The translations under genes and the position numbers were made by a program. The notes beneath the pieces are model-generated. The model worked only from the letters and a program-made list of their open reading frames with translations. It searched no databases and had not been told where the DNA came from. Shown one piece after another: positions 55,720 to 64,000 of a stretch of DNA of 64,000 bases. How positions within the stretch are numbered: position 1 is the stretch's first letter; every line of letters begins with the position of its first letter. The stretch covers positions 12,329,501 to 12,393,500 of the forward strand of contig NC_037092.1 in NCBI RefSeq assembly GCF_002994745.2, in the 5' to 3' direction. Origin of the DNA: Rosa chinensis. Lineage: Eukaryota > Streptophyta > Magnoliopsida > Rosales > Rosaceae.

Positions 55720-58700
55720 TGTAAGACCCCGGAAATTTGTTATTAATTCCGAAATGTTTCTTGGAATTAATAAAGTGTTCGTTTGTACGAGTTCGTGATT
55801 CAAGGGTGGAGCTGAAGTGTTTCGGACAAATTTTTATTCGGAAAGTATGTTTTTAGGGGAGTGGCAATGGTTGACTTTTTATATGTTGGGTTTCTCCAAA
55901 AACTTCCTTCACAAAAGTTGTAGAGCGCGTCGATACAAGTTCGTGGACATGTGGAACGCAAGAATCGGAGTTCGTATGAAGAAATTATGAATGATTGAAA
56001 TTTCGGGAAATTTCTATAAATAGAAAAAAATCTGAGATTAATTCATAAATCCCAAAGTTTTCAGATTTTGCGTTTTGGCCCCCAGAACTCTTCGTTCTCT
56101 CTCCTCCGTGCAACTCTCAGACCCAACGGGTCTCGTCTGACCCGACCCGGTCGTTCCGGCGCCGTCAGGCGTCCTCCAACGGCGACCCGGCCCTCCCCGG
56201 ACTCGCCGTGCCGCGCCCAGCCGCCCTGCTTGGCCGCCTTGCCCCACCGCTGCCCCCAGTCTTGGATCAAAGACACTCCAGCCCCGACCGACCCGACCCG
56301 GCCGGAGCTCCTCGACGCCGGCGTTGCACGGACCGATCCTTCTCGGTTTTCGGTTGTCCTCCTCCTCCTGATCATCCCCATATAGGGAATCATGATTTTG
56401 AGTGTAGAGTGGTAGATCAAGGTTTGAAGTTTTTTGACGTCCCTGATTCGATCTAGGATCTGATCAGGCACACGAGATTAATCCAACTTTCAGGCTTGAT
56501 CTAGGACGATCTAGACCGAATCTCACTTTGCTCCAGGTATGAAAGTGGCTCATCTCTTCATTTTGAACATGTTTGTAGTTGATGACTTTGGCATCGGAGG
56601 TGGTTGATCCGGCGTTGACCGCCGTGGTTGACCACAATCTGAACCACCGCTTGTGGCGGCGCGTGGTGGCGCGTCTGGCCTTATCTTTGTGTTCTGTTTT
56701 CAGTTTATGCATCTACACACCGATACGGTCGTTTTGGTATATTATAAGGTTAATTTGGAGAAAGTTGATGCATGTTAGGGTTTTAGGGTTTTCGATTCGT
56801 TTCGGTTTTCGATTCGTGGGGATTTGGCCGTCCGATCGACTTGTAGTTTTGATTTATTGATCGTATGACTATCCCAATGACTTTGTGTGGTCATGGGCGA
56901 TGATTCGACCGTTGGATCATCATTTAAGTGTGTTATGAATCAATTGCTAAGTTAGGATCGTATTTGTTTAGGTGATTGACGGTTTTGTTTGGGCGGACGG
57001 TTGTGATTGTGATTTTAAGCTGTATAGAAGACGCAGCTGGATTAGAGGTGAATAAATCTCACGTGGTTCATTTACGAACGGATTTATTTATTACGCAAAA
57101 TTACTTGTTTAATTGTTAAATCATTTTCGAAACAAATTATTTGTTTTAAAATATATGAACTTGATCGACAACGGTTCACGGGTAAGTAAAACAATGTTTT
57201 GATATAAAATGATTTTCGAAATGAATAATTTGTAAAACTATAGTTGGTATTAGTGGTCATTCCTGCGTGAATGACTACGTATATATATATATTTACGTGG
57301 AATATATATATTGATTGGCGTGTTATCGAGTGATGAGATGATTGGAATGGATTGATTATTATTCAAGCTTTTATTTCCGCACGTAAGATTTTGAATAATG
57401 AATTGTTGAACATGTGGTGAGAAAGCTGTCCTGTATATTGCGAATTTTGGATTTAGGGTCGACGTAGTGACCGGTATGAGGGAATCGGATGCTCTAATCC
57501 TAGGCAGTTGACGGGCTACGATTAGTTGAGGGTATCGGATGCTCTAACCCTAGGCGGTTGACGGGCTACGATTAGTTGAGTGTATCGGATGCTCTAACCC
57601 TAGGCGGTTGACGGGCTACGATTAGTTGAGTGTATCGGATGCTCTAACCCTAGGCGGTTGACGGGCTACGATTAGTTGAGGGTATCGGATGCTCTAACCC
57701 TAGGCGGTTGACGGGCTACGATTAGTTGAGTGTATCGGATGCTCTAACCCTAGGCGGTTGACGGGCTACGATTAGTTGAGGGTATCGGATGCTCTAACCC
57801 TAGGCGGTTGACGGGCTACGATTAGTTGAGTGTATCGGATGCTCTAACCCTAGGCGGTTGACTGGCTACGATTGAGGTAACGATGTCGAGTTTTGAAACG
57901 AGTTATTTTGTGAGATGGTGTATTTGGAGTTGAAGGGTGAAGTCTTGGTTTTAGCATGAGTTGTTGATTTCTTTAATTAATTTCCTTTTTCATTTCTATT
58001 GTTTGGTTTCTTTTTCTCTTCTATGATTGATTTTTAATGTAATCTCCTGAACTAAATTATATGCAGGGATTACCGCTTTTTGTATTGTTTGTTTTAATGT
58101 AAATTCTTGAACTAAACTCTATGCAGGAATTTATATGATTTCTTTTGTTTGTTTTCATGTGATCTCCTGAACTAAGTTTCTATGCAGGGATTACTGATTT
58201 TGCTTAATTCTTATTGTGGATACAGTTGTGAGTTGTGATCTGTAGTGATTGGGAAATGAGTTGTGAGGTTATCTTTTTGACAAATGCTTTATGTTGAAGG
58301 GAAGTGAGTGTGATTTGTCGTTGTAATGATATGATATGATATGAACTTGATGTTATTATCTCACGAGCTGAGAAATTATAAGCATGAGTGACGTGAGTCA
58401 TTTTAATTGAGTTTACTCATACGGGCTGAAAAGCTTACCAAGTTTGTTTTGTTCATTCCCGGTGCACTATTCTATGGTGTAGCGGTTATTCCTGCAGATG
58501 AAGACCATCCAGGCTGAGTACAAGGGCGTGGAGTGCAGCAGTGAGGTTCATAACCTATTTTGTTAGCGTACTGTTGTTTTTGGTATGCTCCTTGTGAGCG
58601 TGTACACTTGTATATTAGATCTCTTGAGTTTTGTATACACTTGTTGATGTGATATTCGACTTAAGTGATCGAGTCTTTATTAACTTGTAGTTATTACTCT

Positions 58701-58794
58701 GAATTATCTGAAAAAGTTTCTTGTAATTTTAAGAGTTGGTTTAATTATCGCATTTCGGATTCGAATATCTTTATTCGAAATTCGGGGTGTGACA
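55720..58794 (+). mobile_element. solo LTR, 3.1 kb
   Basis: Starts tgtaagaccccgg and ends ttcggggtgtgaca, with the 5-bp duplication aaact on both sides (55715-55719, 58795-58799). No gag or pol is inside. The terminal tgtaaRacccc..ggggtgtgaca pattern and long size fit a Gypsy-type LTR left after LTR-LTR recombination. Orientation is inferred from those ends. Confidence 0.8.
57480..57875. repeat. 50-bp minisatellite inside the solo LTR
   Basis: Eight head-to-tail units containing tatcggatgctctaacccta and ggcggttgacgggctacgat; only 'gagg/gagt' and a few end units vary. Downstream, 58,030-58,200 holds three ~65-bp units with 'ctcctgaactaa' and 'tatgcaggga'. Confidence 0.95.
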
Positions 58795-58810
58795 AAACTT
58801 TACTGGCTCA

Positions 58811-58994
58811 CAGTGGTGTTCACCTGGTCAGTTGTTGACCAAAGAATTTATGCTCAACAACGCTTAAATTTACATCCAATGGTGGAAAACAAAACACCTC
58901 AACTTAATAATAATTCTCTCTGCCCTTGGATGTAAATCCAAGGGTGGTTGAGCATTATTTTCTTGGTCAACAACTGACCAGGTGAACATTTTCA
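58811..58994. mobile_element. MULE-type MITE, 184 bp
   Basis: A perfect 10-bp duplication tactggctca (58801-58810, 58995-59004). Inverted ends 'gttcacctggtcagttgttg' and the complement of 'caacaactgaccaggtgaac'. Confidence 0.85.
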
Positions 58995-59897
58995 TACTGG
59001 CTCATTATTAGCTACTTATCACTTATTTGTTCGTGTAAGACATGTTAGCTGACTTTAATGTTAATGTGGATGATGACTTCTATTTTACACCTTCCTTAAT
59101 TGCACTTTTTCTTTGATTATTGTTGTGTTATACACCTATTGTTCATTGAATTTCTACATAGTATTAATAACATTATGATTGTTTTTTCATGTAAAAATAA
59201 ACGAACAGTTGTATTAATGAAGTCTCACTTGACCTTTAAGGAACACTTCCTAATGTTGAGTTTGGATACGACAATATTAAATTATCTAGAAATTTTGAAA
59301 TGATGGAATCTAGAATTTTATCAATTCAAGTTATTAATGATATTTTCTTACGTCTTTAATTACTAGATTTCATAGGTTTTAATTACGATTTCAATACATT
59401 TTCTTTCCATTTTTGTGGATCCAATTTAATTTTTGACTTTTCTAATTAACTTGTTAGTGTAAGGTAAACTACTCTTCCATTAATTTTATTAAATTCATTT
59501 ATTAAAAGAGTTGAATATTACTTCAATTTACCAAATTTGATGGGTTACAATTAAGATATTAATATATTTTCTTTCCATTTGTGTGGAATCAATTTTAAAT
59601 TTGACTTTTTTTTTAATCAATTTTTTAAAAAAATTTGTGGGTTAGAATTATGACATTAATATATATATTTATTTATTTATTTATACCATATTAATTCTAC
59701 ATCGAATATACATATATAAATTTCGGAACGAATTATATATATACATATATAATATAATTATATATATATATATATGTTTGTGAATATATATATACACACA
59801 CACACACACACAAACACATATTTGTATATAATTTTTTTTTGACGAATTATAAATATATATATATATATATATATTCACAAACATATATATATATACA

Positions 59898-60290
59898 GAT
59901 CCGATCCAGAGCGGAGCTCCGCTTTGGAATTAACGTGTGAAGTTCGAGTTTTTGGTCACTTTTCGGTCGCATATCCACATCTCGACCGTTCAGTTTTTAG
60001 GTACTAGTGTATAGATCATCTCTGCAAATTTTCAACCAAATTGATGATCGTTAAGGTATCTAACTCGATTAAACCAATGGACGGACTGAATCTGTCAACC
60101 TGAACCGTACTAGCTTTAAGGCAGTTACCAATGCCTTAACGATCATCATTTTGGCTGAAAATTTGCAGAGACGATCTATACACTAGTATCTAAAAACTGA
60201 ACGGTCGAGATGTGGATATGCGACCGAAAAGTGACCCAAAACTCGAACTTCACACGTTAATTTTCAAAGCGGAGCTCCGCTCTGGATAGT

Positions 60291-60292
<2 letters not shown>
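59898..60292. mobile_element. foldback MITE, copy 4, in TA repeats
   Basis: Same family as 5541-5880: 'atccgatccagagcggagct' against the complement of 'agcggagctccgctctggat', 'tctcgaccgttcagttttta' against 'taaaaactgaacggtcgaga'. (TA)n runs abut both ends. Confidence 0.8.
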
Positions 60293-60339
<47 letters not shown>

Positions 60340-61290
60340 TATATATAACGAAAAAAAGAAAAAGAAAAAAAAAACAAAATAATATATTTTATTTTTAGAT
60401 GAAAACCAAAATAATTTTGAGTTATTAGATTTTAGAAGGATAAGTTAGTCTTTTTACTCAAGAATTACATGGCATGATTTGGCAAATAGGTGATGTGTGT
60501 AGGTGACATGACATGACACCTAGGATTGGGGCCACAAATCTTAGGCCTCATTAAGGCCACAAATCATTTTCCTTCCCCTAATGTTGGGGATGTGGAATTT
60601 TGATGGAAGGCGTAGGGATCAATCCTCTCTAAGACTCGGATTTAGTTTGAATTTCAGATCTAGGGTGATAATTCTGCTGTTCCACTAAGTTGGTGTTCAT
60701 GATTCAATGCTGCGACGTGATTCCATGGTGGAGATGCAGTTCTCTTGGCGTCGTTGTTTGCAACCACATTGCTGGGGCAATGTCAATCTGGGCTTGTCCT
60801 AGGCTTAGTTATTTGTTATGTATTATAGGTTATTTCAATTTAGTATGTTTCTAATTACAGTAAGTCCCTAGCAATCTTTGGTAGGGCTCGATGGGCTTGG
60901 TCCTGGCTTGTGCACTCAATGTGGCTTGTCTAGCCTAGTGAGGTGGCGAGTCATTGCTAAATGGACACAACCTCTTAGTGTCAGAATGAAACGAAGTGCC
61001 GTCGATCTTATTTCCGACTGGCAACATAGTGGGAAAGATATTTTTATTTGTCCATTGATGCTCTTCCTAAGTATGATCTTTCTTGTGTGTCACCACCTTT
61101 TTTGTAAAGCAAATGAAGTTACCAGAAATGCGACCATTGCTAATTGTTGCATGTTAGAATACATTAATTTTGTAGAGATTTATGCTATTATTACCAGACA
61201 TTCTCTCGACGCTAATTGTAATTTGGGGTAAAGACACTATGTCCCCCCATGTATTCTGCAGGTTCGTTAATCGAGGTTTTAGGGCAGCTT

Positions 61291-61291
61291 C

Positions 61292-61341
<50 letters not shown>
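61291..61341. repeat. (AAT)n microsatellite
   Basis: About 17 AAT units. Confidence 0.97.
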
Positions 61342-61343
<2 letters not shown>

Positions 61344-61764
61344 CCAAACCTCTATAGCGGTGGAGTACTTCATAGCGGTTATTAAAACAACAGAATGAGT
61401 GTGAGTTCGAGATTGAAATTTCGTATAGTATTGGATATGAACAATTAAGTTTCCTTCAATCTTCTCAATTTGTACTTTGACAATAACTTCAAGTTCAACC
61501 GAGAAATTGCATGCATTTTATTTTTCAGATGCAATTTCATTTTCCTCATATATATCTTATAGAGAATTAAACCACATATGCATTAACAGCTTTAGAAACT
61601 TCTTTTTTGAGTTCAGTTCAATCGATTTGGCTTTGCTTTTCATTTGTAGGTTTTGTAATTAATCGAGATGGAATGAGTACTCCCTATTTCCACTTTTGCT
61701 ATACTTGTCTTAGGGGTTCAGTTTAGTAACCTGGCCTCTTTTACCGAGATTCATAATTATAGAT
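61342..61764. other. intergenic, nothing recognised
   Basis: AT-rich; only very short ORFs. Confidence 0.3.
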
Positions 61765-61990
61765 AGGGAAAATGGTCCGTACGGTACCCGAACTTTTCCT
61801 CCTTATAACTTTTGGTACCTGAACTTAAAAAAATATCAATACGGTATCTGAGGTTCTCAGCCCGACTGAAGGTTGGTACCCAGAGCCGTTAGGTCCGTTA
61901 CGGAAGTTGCCAGCTGGCAATTTTGAACTTAAAATGACTTATTTACCCTTTGTTCTTTTTTTCTTTTCTTTATTTCTTCTTCATATTAAA
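61765..61990. mobile_element. MULE-like terminal sequence without a visible partner
   Basis: gggaaaatggtccgtacggt followed by 'acccgaacttttcctcc', 'ggtacctgaacttaaaaaaa', 'ccgttaggtccgttacgg' is built like the TIRs of Pack-MULE 2. No inverted copy was found to the right before the LTR at about 62,590; the other end may lie beyond the window or be lost. Confidence 0.45.
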
Positions 61991-62589
61991 AAAAAAATAG
62001 CAAATTTTTTTTTTAATTTTTTGACAGTAAATGCAAAAGAAGAATTTTGACAATAATTTCACAATACAGACTCAGATCAGACTGGGTTTTGCAAAAGGGT
62101 TTTGGGTTCTGCATTTTTGGGGTTTTTAACTCAAACCCCCAAATAGAAAGATGGGTTTCTGCAAATGTGGTGTGATGAAGTTTTAGAGCCAAAAAGATGG
62201 GTTCTTTGGATATGTAACTGAAAGATATTGGGGGTTTTTTCCTCTATGTCATGTGTGTGCAGTTGAAGTCAAAAATGGCGGGTTTTGATTGCAGTGGAGG
62301 TGAAATTTCAAGGTGATTTAAATGGGATTTCTTCTGGATCTACTAGAGTGAAGATAAGAAGATGAGAGAATGTATTGGCACATTGCTCGTAAACCAACCC
62401 AGAACAAAAATATATGGACAGCTTTGTGGGTTTTATTATTGGTTTTGACTTGTGTGATTTGTGTTAAAACTCATAGTCATAGTGAAAAAGCTTGAAATTG
62501 AAGCAACAATGGTGAACGAAACCCTAAGCTAGAGGAGGAAGACGAAGAAAAAACAGAGAGAAAAACAGAGAGGCAATTGGTATTAAACT

Positions 62590-62757
62590 TTTGGTAATCG
62601 TACAGTTTGTTGTAACTGAATGAGAATGAAAAATAGCTAGGCATGACTATTTATACTACTATTTCTATTACTGGTGTAACAAACTGCAGCAGATCACGAC
62701 ATGTGTTCATCATGATGCAGTCCATTTTCAACTTGACTTTGTCCTATACTCTTAACA
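62590..62757 (-). repeat. 3' LTR of a minus-strand LTR element (outer end approximate)
   Basis: Minus strand starts tgttaagagtatagg directly after the polypurine tract gagggggga (complement of 62758-62766) and contains a TATA-like tataaatag near 62,655. The second LTR is outside the window, so the end near 62,590 is an estimate. Confidence 0.6.
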
Positions 62758-62834
62758 TCCCCCCTCAAACTAGTGCTGGGATCCCCAAGCACTAGGTTGC
62801 AGCAGAGAATGGTTGAACATCAGAGAATGTGTTT

Positions 62835-63998
62835 TCAGCCAGGAGGAATGAGAGGAAGTGATTGCCATAAACTCGTAGACTCACAAGCATGCCTGCAATG
62901 CATTAGATTTCTGTCCGGAGTGGAAGGAAGTAGCCAAGTTCCTGGTGTTCGCAAAACTTCAATTTTCTTGAGTGGAGCTTGCTGCAAATGAGGGTGAGGA
63001 GGAACTGATAATGGGTATGCAGATGTAATTGTTAGAGGCTTGACAACTTGTGATTGAAAAGAGTTGTTATTTGGCTCAGTAGCAGTGGAGGGTGGCTTTG
63101 GTTGAGTGCAGATGGAAGCAGACAACGCTTTAGGTGATGCACCAACCTGAATCTTCTTCGTGTCCTCATTTGCAGAACTTTTATTAACCACTTGCCTTGC
63201 TTCAGTGATAGACATAGCATCTTTTGAGTTGGTACTCTCACATTCAGTATCCTCTGGATCCATATTTCTCTCTTGCAAGTCCACACCCTCGTCATCTTCA
63301 GGCTTCAAGGTAACAACAACAGAAGTATCTACCACATCCAGAGTCTCATCAACCTGATTCTCTGTACTCAAGGTATTCTCCTTTATATCCTGACCATTGC
63401 CAGCTTCCTTCAAATATTTCACACTAAATTCAGTTACTCGAGCAGAATTAAGATTAGCACCTTCATTGTCGAATTTTTCATCAGTAGGTACTACCTCCAA
63501 AACTGAGTTATCCATCTTCATCACACCATTGTATTGAGCTAATGAAGGAGATACAACGCTATTCCTAACCAAACCAGTACGAGGAAAGCAATTTCCACCA
63601 TTCATCATTGCATTAGTATTAAATGAAGCTTGATAACCATTAGAAGTACCCATACCAGATTGAAATCCATTGCTTTGCTGAAGCCTACCACTTTGTAGAA
63701 TGAAGTTACTGTTGGGTTGAGAAAATCCCCAATTATACTGGATTCTTCCATTAGAATTGACTTGTGGCTGTGCATAAGTTGCATGGGAATGATGAAAGTC
63801 ACCAAGCTGTTGTGTTGCACCAGTAGATGTGTATGGAGTAACAAAATTTGAGCCAGAGTTGGGAATCAGGAGACCACTAGGTGTAGAAACAAAATCTATC
63901 ATGCATCCGTTATTTGGCATAGATTGCATACCAAAGTTCCCATTCGATGCCATAGTATTACTCATGTATGCAGTAGCAATGTTGACATTATTTGACAA
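62835..63998 (-). CDS. Asn/Gln-rich ORF of a non-autonomous LTR element (partial)
   Basis: 387 codons without a stop, open to the window edge, so the true start is upstream (to the right). The first ~190 residues are rich in Asn, Gln, Ser and Gly (for example NSNFILQSGRLQQSNGFQSG); the middle is acidic (about 210-280: TLKPEDDEGVDLQERNMDPE); the end is Pro/Ser-rich and closes MHCRHACESTSLWQSLPLIP. The closing peptide is shared with the gag-like ORF at 46434-47801. No zinc knuckle, protease or RT lies between the ORF and the LTR 80 bases away. It may be the C-terminal part of a modified Gag; the gag domain itself would lie beyond the window. Confidence 0.6.
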   Translation of the reverse strand: MSNNVNIATAYMSNTMASNGNFGMQSMPNNGCMIDFVSTPSGLLIPNSGSNFVTPYTSTGATQQLGDFHHSHATYAQPQVNSNGRIQYNWGFSQPNSNFILQSGRLQQSNGFQSGMGTSNGYQASFNTNAMMNGGNCFPRTGLVRNSVVSPSLAQYNGVMKMDNSVLEVVPTDEKFDNEGANLNSARVTEFSVKYLKEAGNGQDIKENTLSTENQVDETLDVVDTSVVVTLKPEDDEGVDLQERNMDPEDTECESTNSKDAMSITEARQVVNKSSANEDTKKIQVGASPKALSASICTQPKPPSTATEPNNNSFQSQVVKPLTITSAYPLSVPPHPHLQQAPLKKIEVLRTPGTWLLPSTPDRNLMHCRHACESTSLWQSLPLIPPG

Positions 63999-64000
63999 AA

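Larger units (their letters stand above)
53822..60572. mobile_element. 6.75-kb MULE with nested insertions
   Basis: A perfect 9-bp duplication ttcccctaa (53813-53821, 60573-60581). Inverted ends: 'gggcaatgatatagggcctc' and the complement of 'ttaaggccacaaatcatttt', with pairing over about 190 bases. Same family as 21280-22308. No transposase ORF; the interior is AT-rich, with tandem repeats, a solo LTR (55720-58794), a MITE (58811-58994) and a foldback element (59898-60292). Confidence 0.88.
53400..61250 (+). mobile_element. retroposon-like G/T-rich unit split by the 6.75-kb MULE
   Basis: 53,440-53,812 and 60,582-61,240 together resemble the body and 3' half of the poly(A) retroposon family ('gggcttgtcctaggctta', 'tctaattacagtaagtccc'). 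No A-tail or target duplication is visible, so this is tentative. A 34-bp tandem duplication ('gatcttggccgccaaacaa') sits at 53742-53810. Confidence 0.35.

Noticed and set aside
56038..56471. Pro/Arg-rich ORFs in the solo LTR
   Set aside because: They are open on both strands in a GC-rich part of an LTR; no domain seen.
57480..57875. Regular 50-bp repeats resembling a CRISPR array or telomere-like tract
   Set aside because: Units abut with no unique spacers, the host is a plant, and the block lies inside a solo LTR; 'aaccctag' is part of the unit, not a TTTAGGG array.

Overview
The window is nuclear DNA of a flowering plant. It has introns with GT..AG borders, plant-only gene families (DUF247, berberine bridge enzyme-like, plant receptor-like kinase), Ty1/copia elements, Mutator-like elements (MULEs) with 9-bp target duplications, and AT-rich intergenic DNA. 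A eudicot is very likely. A closer placement (Rosaceae would fit) is a guess. There is no sign of bacterial, organellar or viral replicon sequence. Most of the 64 kb is transposable elements, often nested; host genes are few.

Host genes: (1) a DUF247/UPF0481 membrane-anchored protein, 6579-8501 (+), two exons; (2) an unrecognised 252-aa protein 'X1', 17012-18466 (+), three exons; (3) a receptor-like cytoplasmic kinase, 20018-20932 (-), with the DFG motif reading NFG; (4) an intact single-exon berberine bridge enzyme-like (BBE-like) oxidoreductase, 36426-38030 (-); (5) a second BBE-like gene, 49214-50932 (-), with one intron and a one-base frameshift. Broken relatives lie between them: BBE fragments at about 985-1348, 18890-19445 and 35600-35905, a decayed X paralogue at 34113-35324 and a kinase scrap at 29905-30032. 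The order X(+) then BBE(-) occurs twice, so a local segmental duplication followed by decay is likely.

Mobile DNA, left to right: a poly(A)-tailed retroposon end (1-893); a MULE-like element (2137-4623) with a nested retroposon; a cluster of foldback MITEs in TA microsatellites (4765-6402); a TIR element (8680-16167) split by Copia element A (8742-15135, minus strand); a small MULE (21280-22308); Copia element B (22647-29672, plus strand), whose gag and pol are separate ORFs, each directly behind a splice-acceptor-like site; retroposons (30.2-32.6 kb); a MULE (33014-33855); Pack-MULE 1 (39978-41535) carrying a fasciclin-like arabinogalactan protein ORF; Pack-MULE 2 (42473-44043) carrying back-to-back fragments of a complex I subunit (NDUFB8-like) and an F-box gene; a young gag-only Copia derivative (45648-48391); a TIR element with a GeBP-like fragment (51700-52720); a 6.75-kb MULE (53822-60572) containing tandem repeats, a 3.1-kb solo LTR and further MITEs; and, at the right edge, the 3' end of a minus-strand LTR element whose ORF continues past the window.

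The parts most worth a second look are the split gag/pol layout of Copia B (possible splicing control), the two Pack-MULEs (gene capture, with a tRNA-like Pol III promoter motif in their ends), the peptide shared by two otherwise different gag-only LTR elements, and the possible kinase-dead receptor-like kinase. All similarity statements are from reading the translated sequence; no database search was possible.
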